Below, piece after piece: positions 38,357-46,719 of a stretch of 64,000 bases of DNA (position 1 is the first letter of the stretch; the number at the start of each line of letters is the position of its first letter). The notes under the pieces were generated by a model. The model worked only from the letters and a program-made list of their open reading frames with translations. It was not told the DNA's origin and did not search any database. The position numbers were made by a program, and so were the translations under genes. Origin of the DNA: Sinomonas atrocyanea (GTDB taxonomy: Bacteria > Actinomycetota > Actinomycetes > Actinomycetales > Micrococcaceae); assembly GCF_030812675.1 (NCBI RefSeq), contig NZ_JAUSTE010000009.1, positions 1-64,000 on the forward strand. The letters are read 5' to 3'.

Positions 38357-38632
38357 CTATCCGCTCCAGACGTCGCCGGCTTCCAGGCGGCTGATCTGGG
38401 CCAAGGCCTGTTCCATGTCGAGGCCGGCGCGACGGAGCTCCTCCAGGGTCTGCTCCCGGCGCCGGACCGCTTGGGGGTCGAGGGCAGCCGTCCCGTGGGA
38501 TGGCAGCTGCGGGCGGACCGGGTCGCGCGGCGGCCGGCCGGAGTCGGCCGGGTCGAAGGGGCCGGGCGAGTGGTTGCGTGCGGCCGCGGGGCGGTCGTGG
38601 TGGCGCGGGGGGCGAGCAGGGGCGTTCTTCAT
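38357..38632 (-). CDS. Small Pro/Arg-rich protein of unknown function
   Basis: This 91-residue protein has a disordered Pro/His/Arg-rich N-terminal half and a predicted helical C-terminal end (LDPQAVRRREQTLEELRRAG and DMEQALAQISRLEAG). ATG 38632 has GGAG five bases upstream. No family is recognised. It lies next to the receiver-domain protein gene. Coding is plausible but not certain. Confidence 0.45.
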   Translation of the reverse strand: MKNAPARPPRHHDRPAAARNHSPGPFDPADSGRPPRDPVRPQLPSHGTAALDPQAVRRREQTLEELRRAGLDMEQALAQISRLEAGDVWSG

Positions 38633-38775
38633 CGGACTCCGTTCTGCATCCTGGGACAGCTTCTTCCCAGAGTCCGAGACGGCGGCTCTCGTCTGGAGGG
38701 CCAAAAGTCCCACATCTTGGCCCTCCCGGACGCGCGCTCCCCGGGTCGGGGATGCGGGCGGCGGCTGGACGAGCG

Positions 38776-39225
38776 TCACCGCCCTCCCGCCGCGCCCTCC
38801 CGGACTGATGCCCCGTCCACAGCCGGATCCGCTGCGGCTGCCGCGTCCACGGCGGCGAGCAGTTCGGCGGTGCGGACATTCTTCAGGACGAGCGCGTAGG
38901 CCCCTGCAGCGGCGGCGCGGCGGTCGAGCTCGGGGGCCTTCCACGCGGCCAGGAGCACGCACCGGATCGAGGGGGCCGCTTCCCGGACGCGGCGGCAGAT
39001 GTCCACGCCCGCTCCGGTGAGCATCCCGACATCAAGCACACAGACGTCCGGCCGCAGGTCGAGGATCTGTGCCACCGCGGCGTCGGGGTCCCGGTGTGTG
39101 CCCACAACGTCGAATCCCTCGTCCTGCAAGAGCTCGTGAAGGCTCTCGCGGGCCAGGTCATGGCGGTCATAGATGAACAGCCGGGCCCGCGGGCGCGCGG
39201 CAGCAGAGGATGGTTGGGGGTACAT
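38776..39225 (-). CDS. Single-domain response regulator (receiver only)
   Basis: This 149-residue protein has a receiver domain. Asp65 in CVLDVGM is the likely phosphorylation site, the acidic pair lies near YDRHD, and Lys115 occurs in VLKNV. The switch Thr/Ser position reads Ala (LLAAWK), which would blunt normal activation. There is no DNA-binding output domain; the last 30 residues are low-complexity. No partner kinase gene is adjacent. Its role may be as a phosphate sink or a binding partner. ATG 39225 has GGAAGGAG upstream. Confidence 0.78.
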   Translation of the reverse strand: MYPQPSSAAARPRARLFIYDRHDLARESLHELLQDEGFDVVGTHRDPDAAVAQILDLRPDVCVLDVGMLTGAGVDICRRVREAAPSIRCVLLAAWKAPELDRRAAAAGAYALVLKNVRTAELLAAVDAAAAADPAVDGASVREGAAGGR

Positions 39226-39416
39226 GGGCTGGCTCCTTCCAGTTCGATCCAGAAGGGGACCCAGAGTGCACCGCGCACTCATTCGGTCCGGAAGGGGATC
39301 GCCCAGTCCTGCCGTTCTCCCGCTGCCGCGGCCTCTTGGATAGGGCAGGAATCCCCATGGACTTCGAAAGGATCCTCGGGGCGGGCCCTGACCAGCGGGC
39401 GCAGGGCCGGCAGGTG

Positions 39417-39944
39417 TCAGAGCCTGAGTTCGAGCAGCACCGTGTCCCGCCAGGTCCCCGCGAGCGGCCCGTGCCCCATGAGGGCGATCCGTTCGCGGCG
39501 CCCGACCTCGCGGAAGCCGAACTTCCGGTGGAGTGCCAGGCTCGGGGCGTTCTCGGGGAAGACGGTGGCCTGGACGGTCCAGATCCCGCGGTTCCGCGAT
39601 TCCTCGAGGAGGGCGTCCATGAGGAACGTCCCCACGCCGCGTCCTCCGGCCGCGGGGTCCACGTAGAGCGAGTGCTCCACCACCCCGCGGTAGACCTCGC
39701 GGGCGGACACGCGGCCCGCCCCGGCCCAGCCGAGGACCGGAGAGTGGGAGCCCGACTCGCAAGCCACGAGGACGAACTCCTTCCTCGCCACAAAGGCCTC
39801 CCAAGTGGGCGGCGGTGCCGATTCGAAGGTCGCATCGCCCGGCTCGATCCCCGCGGCGTAGATGTCCCGGATCCGCGGCCAGTCCCCGGCGGTGGCGTCG
39901 CGGGCTGTCAGGGCGTGCCGGGCCTCGGCGGGATGGGCGTCCAT
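39417..39944 (-). CDS. GNAT-family N-acetyltransferase (phosphinothricin acetyltransferase-like)
   Basis: This 175-residue acetyl-CoA-dependent transferase has RDATAGDWPRIRDIYAAGIE at the N-terminus, as in bar/pat-type acetyltransferases. HSLYVDPAAGGRGVGTFLM is the CoA-binding loop (motif A), and ENAPSLALHRKFGFREVGRRERIA is motif B. The substrate may be an amino-acid analogue such as phosphinothricin or methionine sulfone, but this is only an analogy. It is encoded 37 bases downstream of the ABC-F gene. Confidence 0.88.
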   Translation of the reverse strand: MDAHPAEARHALTARDATAGDWPRIRDIYAAGIEPGDATFESAPPPTWEAFVARKEFVLVACESGSHSPVLGWAGAGRVSAREVYRGVVEHSLYVDPAAGGRGVGTFLMDALLEESRNRGIWTVQATVFPENAPSLALHRKFGFREVGRRERIALMGHGPLAGTWRDTVLLELRL

Positions 39945-39981
39945 GGGGCGATGGTACGCGCCCGGGCCGCCGTCCCGGGGC

Positions 39982-41664
39982 CTACCTGGCTCGCTCGACG
40001 CGCCCCTCGTCCCACACCGGTTCGGCAGCCTCGCGGACGGTGCCGTCCGAGCCGAACACGAGGACCCGGTCGAAGGACTTCGCGAACCAGCGGTCGTGGG
40101 TCACGGCCAGGACGGTGCCCTCGAACGCATCGATGGCCCTCTCGAGCGCCTCGCCCGAGTGGAGGTCGAGGTTGTCGGTGGGCTCGTCGAGGAGGAGCAG
40201 CGTGGCCCCGGAGAGCTGGAGCAGGAGGACCTGGAACCGGGCCTGCTGGCCGCCCGAGAGCGACTCGTACTTCTGCTCGGACTGGCCCGCGAGCCCGTAG
40301 CCGTCGAGGGCGCCCGCTGCGGCCTCCCGCGCCAGGCCGGAGCGGTGCTCGTCGCCGCGGTGCAGGATCTCGAGCAGGGTCCGGCCCGCAAGGTCCGGCC
40401 GGGAGTGGGTCTGGGCGAAGTACCCGGGCCGGACGCGGGCGCCGAGCCTGACCGTCCCCTCGTGCGGGACGGGCGTGATGACCACCTCGGAGACCGGCAG
40501 GTGCTCGCGCGCCGGATCGGTGCCCCCGAGGGCGAGCAGGCGCAGGAAGTGGCTCTTGCCCGAGCCGTTCGATCCGAGCACTGCTACCCGGTCCCCGAAC
40601 CAGATCTCGCTGGAGAACGGCCTCATGAGTCCCGTCAGCTCGAGTTTCTCGGCCACGACCGCGCGCTTGCCGGTGCGCCCGCCGCGCAGCCTCATCCGCA
40701 CGTTCTGCTCCACGGGCAGCGCCTCGGGGGGCCCGGCGGCGAGGAATTTCTCGAGCCGGGTCTGGGCTGCGTGGTAGCGGTTGGCCATGTCGGAGCGGAA
40801 CGCGGCCTTGGTCTTGTACATGGTCACGAGCTCCTTGAGCTTCGCGTGCTCCTCGTCCCAGCGCTTGCGCAGTTCCTCGAACCGGGCGTTCCGTTCGGCC
40901 CGTGCCTCGACATAGGAGGCGAACCCGCCGCCGTGGATCCAGGCGCTCGCCCCGTTGATCCCGGGCTCGAGCGTGACGATGCGCTGGGCAGCGTTGTTGA
41001 GCAGCTCCCGGTCGTGGCTGATGAAGAACACCGTCTTGCGCGAGGCGTTGAGCTTGGCCTCGAGCCAGCGCTTGCCGGGGACGTCGAGGTAGTTGTCCGG
41101 CTCGTCGAGGAGCAGGAGGTCGTCGGGGCCGGCGAAGAGGGCCTCGAGGACGAGCCGCTTCTGCTCGCCGCCGGAGAGGGTGGCAGCCGCGCGGTGCTGG
41201 GCGCGCTCGTACGGGACGCCTAGCGCCGCCATCGTGACCTCGTCCCAGACGGTCTCCCACTCGTACCCGCCGGCGTCCCCCCACTCGGCGATCCCGTGGG
41301 CGTAGGCCATCTGGGTGGCCTCGCCGTCGTCCTCCATCATGGCCAGCTCGGCGGCGTCGAGTGCCCGGCCGGCGGCCGCGACGTCGGCGGGAGCGGCCCC
41401 CAGCAGGAGGTCACGCACCGAGGAGCCGTCGCGCACCTGGCCGATGAACTGGCGCATGACGCCCAGGGAGCCGGACCGCCCCACCACGCCCTCATCGGGT
41501 GCGAGGTCGCCTGCGATGATCTTGAACAGGGTCGTCTTGCCCGTGCCGTTCGGGCCGATGAGCGCAGTCTTCGAGCCTTCCGGGACCTTGAAGGTCACGC
41601 CGTTCAGGAGCGGGGTGCCGTCCGAGAGGACGTAGTCGATGCCGGAGAGGTCGAGGTGGGCCAC
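39982..41664 (-). CDS. ABC-F family ATPase
   Basis: This 560-residue protein has two ATP-binding cassettes and no membrane segments. The first cassette has GPNGTGKTTL, signature LSGGEQKRLVLEALF and Walker B LLLLDEPDNYLD. The second has GSNGSGKSHF, signature LSGGQQARFQVLLL and LLLLDEPTDNLDL. The interdomain linker (about residues 240-300) is charged and helical, as in translation-associated ABC-F proteins. It probably acts on the ribosome, in translation control or ribosome-protection antibiotic tolerance. The start is GTG 41664. Confidence 0.92.
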   Translation of the reverse strand: MAHLDLSGIDYVLSDGTPLLNGVTFKVPEGSKTALIGPNGTGKTTLFKIIAGDLAPDEGVVGRSGSLGVMRQFIGQVRDGSSVRDLLLGAAPADVAAAGRALDAAELAMMEDDGEATQMAYAHGIAEWGDAGGYEWETVWDEVTMAALGVPYERAQHRAAATLSGGEQKRLVLEALFAGPDDLLLLDEPDNYLDVPGKRWLEAKLNASRKTVFFISHDRELLNNAAQRIVTLEPGINGASAWIHGGGFASYVEARAERNARFEELRKRWDEEHAKLKELVTMYKTKAAFRSDMANRYHAAQTRLEKFLAAGPPEALPVEQNVRMRLRGGRTGKRAVVAEKLELTGLMRPFSSEIWFGDRVAVLGSNGSGKSHFLRLLALGGTDPAREHLPVSEVVITPVPHEGTVRLGARVRPGYFAQTHSRPDLAGRTLLEILHRGDEHRSGLAREAAAGALDGYGLAGQSEQKYESLSGGQQARFQVLLLQLSGATLLLLDEPTDNLDLHSGEALERAIDAFEGTVLAVTHDRWFAKSFDRVLVFGSDGTVREAAEPVWDEGRVERAR

Positions 41665-41708
41665 CCATCAAGCGTAGTGGCTGGCCGCTGGCACCCCGGT
41701 GCCGGCCG

Positions 41709-44408
41709 TCACTCCCCCGCGAGGCGCCGCTTGGTCTTTGCCGTCGCCACCGCGGTCCATGGGTCCTCCGGCCAGGGGTGCTTGGGGTAGCGGCCGCGCA
41801 TTTCGGCGCGCACCTGCGCGTACGGGCCCGACCAGAAGGAGGCGAGATCGGCGGTCACCGCCAGCGGGCGTCCCGCCGGGGAGAGGAGATGGAAGAGCAC
41901 GGGCACGCGCCCGTCCACGAGACGGGGCGTCTCAGCCCAGCCGAAGCACTCCTGGAGCTTGACCGCCACGATCGGGCTCGCCCCCGGCACCGCGGTGCCG
42001 TCCGGGCCGGGGACGTCCTCGACGGGCGGGTACTCGATCCGCACGCGCGACCCACTGGGCACCTCGAGCCGCTCGGGCGCCAGCTCGGGGAGCCGGGAGG
42101 CCTCGGGCCAGGGCAGGAGCCGACGCAGGGGCTCTGCGAGGTCGATCCCGCGAGCCGCGGCGCCCTGCGCGAGCGCATCGACCTCCGGGGCGAGCCAGTC
42201 GTCAAGGCGGGCGAGCAGTGCGGAGTCGGCCACGTCCGGCCACGGTGCACCGAGCTCGCGGTTCAGGAGCGCGAGCCTGCGCCGCAGCGCCTCCGCGCCC
42301 TCGGACCAGCCGATGACGCCGAGCCCGTGCGCCGCGAGTGCCCGGATGACCGCGGCGTGGCCCTCCTCGGCGGTGGGACGCACCGGGGTCGAGGCGAGCT
42401 GGATGGCACCCAGGCGCCGCTCGCGCCGCGCCACGACCCGGCCGTCCTCGAACTCGGCCTCGACGCGGTCCGTCAGCAGGTGCGCGGCGGCCGACTCGGC
42501 GAGCTCACGGCTGATCGGGGCTGCCGCGCGCACGACTGCGCCCGTCCCCGCCGCGTCCCGGCCCGCCGCCCGCGCGGCCTCGGCCACGGCGAGCCATTCG
42601 TGTCCCGACAGGGAGCTGCCGGCGGGGATGCCGGCCCGGGTGCCGGAGGCGAGCAGGTAGGCCTCCGGACCGCCGGGGACGCGGCGCGCCACCGACCCCG
42701 GGAAGGCGAGGGCAACCACGGCCCCCACCTCCGTTGAGGGGTCATGTCCCAGCGTTGAGGAGTCATGTCCCTGCGTTGAGGGGTCATGTCCCTGCGTTGA
42801 GGGGTCATGTCCCTGCGCGGACCCGGCCCCGGCGTCCCGCGCGATCCGCTCGAACCGCCGGACCTCCTCGGCCCAGGCGCGCGCCTGCGGGTCGCGGCCG
42901 GAGCGGAGTGCCGAGAGCAGGCGTCCGAGGTCGGCGCCGGGCGGGCGCAGGTCGCGGGCCGCCATCGCGACGGCTTCGGCGGCGGCCCGCGCGCCCACCA
43001 GTCGTGTCCCCTCGAGCAGGGCGCGCGCCAGCCGCGGGTCGGCCGGGATGCGCGCGAGCCGGCGCCCGAGCGCGGTCGCGTGTCCGGCGTCGTCCACGGC
43101 GCCGATCGCGGCGAGGGTGGAGACGGCGTCGGCCAGCGCTGGGCGCGGCGGCGCGTCCGGGAGCGCGAGCCCCAGGCCGCCGGGCGCACCCCAGCAGGCG
43201 AGGATGAGCGCTGCCTCCGTCAGGTCGGCGGCGGCGACCTCGGGGGTCGAGTGGGCCGGTGCCGCTGCGTAGGACCGCTCGTCGTAGCAGCGCACCACGC
43301 GGCCGGGCCCCTGGCGGGCGGCACGTCCGGCGCGCTGCTGCGCCGAGGCCCGGGAGCAGGAGACGGTCACGAGGCCGGACATCCCGCGCGAGGCGTCCCG
43401 GCGCAGTTCACGGGCCAGCCCGGAGTCGACGACGAGCCGCACTCCGGGGACCGTGAGCGAGGACTCGGCCAGCGCGGTCGAGACGACGATCCGCGGCCCG
43501 TCCCCGGGGCCGCGGCCGGACACTGCGCGGTCCTGCTCGGCGGCCGGGGCCTGCCCGTGGAGCTCGAGGACCTCGGTGCCCCGCACCCGCGCGCGCAGCC
43601 GCTCGGCCACGTGCCGGACCTCCCGGGCCCCTGGCACGAAGACGAGGGCGTCGACATCCCTGCCGGCGGCGAGCTCGGCGGCGTGCTCGCGTGCCGCGGT
43701 ATCGGCCACGTGGTCGAGGAAGGCGCGGGCCACGCCGCGCTCGTCGATCCTCGGGGCGTCCCACGGTGCCCAGGCGACCTCGAGCGGATGCAGCGCGGAC
43801 GGGCAGTCGACCACCGGCGCGGGCCCTTCCTCGTCGCCCAGCAGCGCGGCGAAGCGCGGGGCATCCACGGTGGCGGACATGGCAACGAGCCGGAGGTCGC
43901 CGCGCAGCTGGCGGACCTCGGCGAGCATGCCCACGAGCAGGTCGGTCTCGAGCCCGCGTTCGTGGACCTCGTCGAGGACCACGGCACCCACTCCCTCCAG
44001 CCCCGGATCGGCGAGCAGACGGCGCACGAGCACCCCCGGCGTGACGAACTCGACGACGGTGCCCGCACCGGCGGTGCGCTCGCCCCGCACCGTGTACCCG
44101 GTCCGGTTCGCCGCCCGGGCGCCGTCCAATGCGGCCAGCCGGTGGGCGGCGGCCCGGACTGCGACCCGACGCGGCTGGGTGACGACGACGCGCGGCGGGG
44201 CGCCGCCGTCGTGCGCCTCGGCGAGGGCAAGGTTCGCCACGAGCGGCGGGACGAGGGTGGTCTTGCCCGTTCCCGGCGGCGCCTGCACGACCGCGGCCGC
44301 TCCCGGGGCGGCAAGGGCAGCCCCGAGCTCCGCGAGCGAGCCGGCGAACGTGAGGCCGGCACCGATGCGGGCCAGGTCGAACGGCTGTGCGGGCGGGCGG
44401 GTGGTCAT
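41709..44408 (-). CDS. hrpB: ATP-dependent RNA helicase HrpB
   Basis: This 899-residue DEAH-box helicase has QAPPGTGKTTLVPP (Walker A), VVLDEVHERGLETDLLV (motif II), MSATVDA (motif III), STALAESSLTVPGV and QRAGRAARQGPGRVVRCYD (motif VI), and a C-terminal HrpB domain ending near SFWSGPYAQVRAEMRGRYPKHPWPEDP. ATG 44408 gives the standard length; the open frame continues far upstream but is not HrpB-like. Residues 531-558 hold four tandem QGHDPST-type heptads, encoded by the 21-bp repeat also found between genes at 23205. Confidence 0.93.
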   Translation of the reverse strand: MTTRPPAQPFDLARIGAGLTFAGSLAELGAALAAPGAAAVVQAPPGTGKTTLVPPLVANLALAEAHDGGAPPRVVVTQPRRVAVRAAAHRLAALDGARAANRTGYTVRGERTAGAGTVVEFVTPGVLVRRLLADPGLEGVGAVVLDEVHERGLETDLLVGMLAEVRQLRGDLRLVAMSATVDAPRFAALLGDEEGPAPVVDCPSALHPLEVAWAPWDAPRIDERGVARAFLDHVADTAAREHAAELAAGRDVDALVFVPGAREVRHVAERLRARVRGTEVLELHGQAPAAEQDRAVSGRGPGDGPRIVVSTALAESSLTVPGVRLVVDSGLARELRRDASRGMSGLVTVSCSRASAQQRAGRAARQGPGRVVRCYDERSYAAAPAHSTPEVAAADLTEAALILACWGAPGGLGLALPDAPPRPALADAVSTLAAIGAVDDAGHATALGRRLARIPADPRLARALLEGTRLVGARAAAEAVAMAARDLRPPGADLGRLLSALRSGRDPQARAWAEEVRRFERIARDAGAGSAQGHDPSTQGHDPSTQGHDSSTLGHDPSTEVGAVVALAFPGSVARRVPGGPEAYLLASGTRAGIPAGSSLSGHEWLAVAEAARAAGRDAAGTGAVVRAAAPISRELAESAAAHLLTDRVEAEFEDGRVVARRERRLGAIQLASTPVRPTAEEGHAAVIRALAAHGLGVIGWSEGAEALRRRLALLNRELGAPWPDVADSALLARLDDWLAPEVDALAQGAAARGIDLAEPLRRLLPWPEASRLPELAPERLEVPSGSRVRIEYPPVEDVPGPDGTAVPGASPIVAVKLQECFGWAETPRLVDGRVPVLFHLLSPAGRPLAVTADLASFWSGPYAQVRAEMRGRYPKHPWPEDPWTAVATAKTKRRLAGE
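42735..42818. repeat. Four tandem 21-bp repeat units inside hrpB
   Basis: Exactly four 21-base units run head to tail with no gap: 42735-42755, 42756-42776, 42777-42797 and 42798-42818. The core is TGAGGGGTCATGTCCC (one unit has GAGGAG). The unit length keeps the reading frame, so the helicase gains four heptads (QGHDPST, one QGHDSST, one LGHDPST). One unit is identical to the first unit of the array at 23205. Confidence 0.9.
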
Positions 44409-44466
44409 CGGTCCATTGTGCCGGGGGAAAGCGATCGGTGAGGGCCGCACAGCTGCGCCGGCCGAT

Positions 44467-44694
44467 GCCGGCAGCGCCCTCGTCCGCGCAGTCCACCGCG
44501 CGGTGGGGACCTTTGGCGGCGTCGTCCTCATGACGCCGGTCGCGCTGCTGATCGGGCAGTTCGTCAGCCCGGTGCCCGGGGAGGTCCTCACCCGTGACCG
44601 TGCCGTGGAGACCCTCGTCGGGGCGGCGGTCGCCTTAGGGTCGTCCTGGCCACGACCGTCAGCAGCGCGGGACCGAGCGCCTACGCCCGGATGA
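44467..44694 (+). pseudogene. Remnant of a FUSC-family membrane transporter (candidate)
   Basis: The plus-strand frame reads ALVRAVHRAVGTFGGVVLMT and then DRAVETLVGAAVALGSSW, which resembles two helix-bordering motifs of aromatic acid exporter (FUSC) proteins but with only about 25 residues between them. No start, Shine-Dalgarno or full domain is present, and the region is squeezed between hrpB and a response regulator. It is best read as a deletion remnant. It may also be chance similarity. Confidence 0.35.
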
Positions 44695-45310
44695 TGCGCC
44701 GGCGCCGCGCCTCGGCGATCGCCGCCGTCCGGTTCTCCACGCCGAGCTTGGCGTAGATGTGCACGAGGTGCGTCTTCACCGTGGCCTCGGAGATGAAGAG
44801 CGACTTCGCAAGCTGGCGGTTGCTCGCGCCGCCCGCCAGCAGGGCGAGCAGCTCGAGCTCGCGGTCCGAGAGCGCGTCCTCCAGCCGGGTGCGCTCGATC
44901 CGCGCCTCGACGCCGGGAGCCAGCACGCGCGCTCCGGCGGCGGCGTCGAGCACAGCCCGGCGGATCCGCTCCGGCGGGGCGTCCTTGAGCATGTAGCCGG
45001 AGGCGCCGGCGTCGAGGGCGGCCCGGATGTCGGCGTCGGTGTCGTAGGTGGTGAGGATGAGCACGGGCGGCGGATCCACGAGCTCGCGGAGCCGGGCCGT
45101 GGCCGTGACCCCGTCCATGCCGGCCATCTGCAGGTCCATGAGCACCACGTCGACCGTCTCCCCGAGCGCCCGGGCCCGGGTGAGCTCGGTGAGCGCCGCG
45201 GCGCCGTCGGAGGCCTCGGCCGCGACCTCCACCCCCTCGAAGCCGGCGAGCATCGCGCGGAGTCCTGCGCGGACCACCGGATGGTCGTCGACGAGCAGCA
45301 CGCGGATCAC
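44681..45310 (-). CDS. Two-component response regulator, NarL/LuxR family
   Basis: This 209-residue regulator has a receiver domain opening IRVLLVDDHPVVRAGLRAML, Asp59 in VVLMDLQM, Thr in ILTTYD and Lys in YMLKDA. The LuxR DNA-binding domain is ALSDRELELLALLAGGASNRQLA. The start is GTG 45310, whose bases overlap the kinase stop codon (GTGA). It forms a pair with the kinase and has no sure target gene; the GT87 gene upstream belongs to the same transcript. Confidence 0.94.
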   Translation of the reverse strand: MIRVLLVDDHPVVRAGLRAMLAGFEGVEVAAEASDGAAALTELTRARALGETVDVVLMDLQMAGMDGVTATARLRELVDPPPVLILTTYDTDADIRAALDAGASGYMLKDAPPERIRRAVLDAAAGARVLAPGVEARIERTRLEDALSDRELELLALLAGGASNRQLAKSLFISEATVKTHLVHIYAKLGVENRTAAIAEARRRRIIRA

Positions 45311-46719
45311 GGCCGCTCCCCATGGTCGCCCGCGGGCCCGTGCGCGCCCGCGGGCAGCCGGACGGCCACCACGGTGCCCTCGCCGGGCGCAGACTCGAGG
45401 GTGAGCGCCCCGCCGGCCTCCTCGACCCGGTGCCGCAGGCCGCGCAGCCCGTACCCGGTCCCGTCCGGGCGCGGCCCGCGGGGCAGCGTGGCGGGGTCGA
45501 ACCCCACCCCGTCGTCGAAGACGTCGAGCGTGACCTCCCCGTCGAGGTAGGCAAGGCTCACGACGGCGGCACTCGCCCGCGCGTGCGCCCAGACGTTCGC
45601 GAGGCTCGCCTGGGCGGCGCGCAGGAGGACCTCCTCCGCGCCGGTGCCGAGCGGGCGCGGCTCGCCGTCGGCCTCGAACCGGCACATGAATCCGGCGCCG
45701 CGGGCGGCGGCCTCGGCGGCCGTCTTCTCGCACAGCCTGCCGAGCGCGTCGGCGAGCGGGGAGGCGGTGCGCACCTCCCCTCCCGCAGGCTCGGCGCCGT
45801 CCCCCTCCGACCGCTCGGGGCCGAGCGCCGGCGAGCCGAGCCCGCGCACGAAGGCCCGTGCTTCGGCGAGGGACTCGGCGGCCGTGGCCTGCACGATGCC
45901 GAGCCTCTCGCGGGCAGCGGCGGAGTCGCCGTCGTCCAACGCGGCGGCGGCGGAGCGCCCCATGAGCACCACCGAGGAGAACCCCTGCGCGAGGGTGTCA
46001 TGGATCTCCCGGGCGAGCCGCTCGCGCTCGGCCAGGACGCCCGCGCGGTGCTGGCTCTCGGCGAGCTGGGCACGGGTGCGGCGCAGCTCGTCGGCGGCGG
46101 CGCGCTGGGCCTCCGCCTCCGCATAGAGGGCGCGGTAGGCGAACGCCGTGACCACGGCGAACGCGGCCCCGAAGAGCGGGCCGAGGACCATCGCCACGGA
46201 CAGGCCGCCGGCGTGCCACCCCAGCCCCAGGACCACGAGGGCGGCCGTGGCGGCGACGGCGCCCGCCCCCCACCACCGCGGCAGCAGGTGAAGCTGGAGG
46301 AAGAAGAGGGCGAACGCCACCCACGCGAACTCCCCGCTGACCGCCACGAGCACGAGCCACAGCCCGCATACCACCCCGAGCCACGGCAGCGAGTACCGGG
46401 CGGGGTCGGGTGCGGCCCCCTGGAAGTGCCGCTTCTCGAGCACGGTCCCGGCAAGGTAGACGAGTGCGAGCAGCACGGCGAGGGGAAGGACGACGCCGGC
46501 GGGCGCCTTCGCGGGGCCGCCCGCCTCGGCGGCGGTGACGGGCAGGAGCGAGCGCACAGTCCCCACCAGCAGGAGCGCGGCGAAGCCGACGTGCAGCGCC
46601 ACGCGGAGCCAGCGCAGCACCCGCTCGGTCCGGGCGGCGGGGGCAGGGGCTGCGGGGGCAGGGGCCGGCGGCGTCCGGATGGCCGGCGCCGGGGAGCCCG
46701 GCGCGGCCGACTCAGGCAT
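45307..46719 (-). CDS. Sensor histidine kinase, HisKA_3 type
   Basis: This 470-residue kinase has about five or six membrane helices in residues 35-185. A coiled segment (EAEAQRAAADELRRTRAQLAES) leads into the DHp motif REIHDTLAQGFSSVVL with His240. The ATPase domain has RAAQASLANVWAHARA and DDGVGFDP (G1 box). An insertion of about 30 residues rich in Ser/Gly/Glu lies between. ATG 46719 lies eight bases inside the end of the GT87 gene, showing an operon. Confidence 0.93.
   Translation of the reverse strand: MPESAAPGSPAPAIRTPPAPAPAAPAPAARTERVLRWLRVALHVGFAALLLVGTVRSLLPVTAAEAGGPAKAPAGVVLPLAVLLALVYLAGTVLEKRHFQGAAPDPARYSLPWLGVVCGLWLVLVAVSGEFAWVAFALFFLQLHLLPRWWGAGAVAATAALVVLGLGWHAGGLSVAMVLGPLFGAAFAVVTAFAYRALYAEAEAQRAAADELRRTRAQLAESQHRAGVLAERERLAREIHDTLAQGFSSVVLMGRSAAAALDDGDSAAARERLGIVQATAAESLAEARAFVRGLGSPALGPERSEGDGAEPAGGEVRTASPLADALGRLCEKTAAEAAARGAGFMCRFEADGEPRPLGTGAEEVLLRAAQASLANVWAHARASAAVVSLAYLDGEVTLDVFDDGVGFDPATLPRGPRPDGTGYGLRGLRHRVEEAGGALTLESAPGEGTVVAVRLPAGAHGPAGDHGERP

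Noticed and set aside
44409-45554. N-terminal extension of the hrpB frame upstream of 44408
   Set aside because: It overlaps the response regulator and kinase genes on the same strand and is Arg/Pro low-complexity. HrpB homology begins at ATG 44408.
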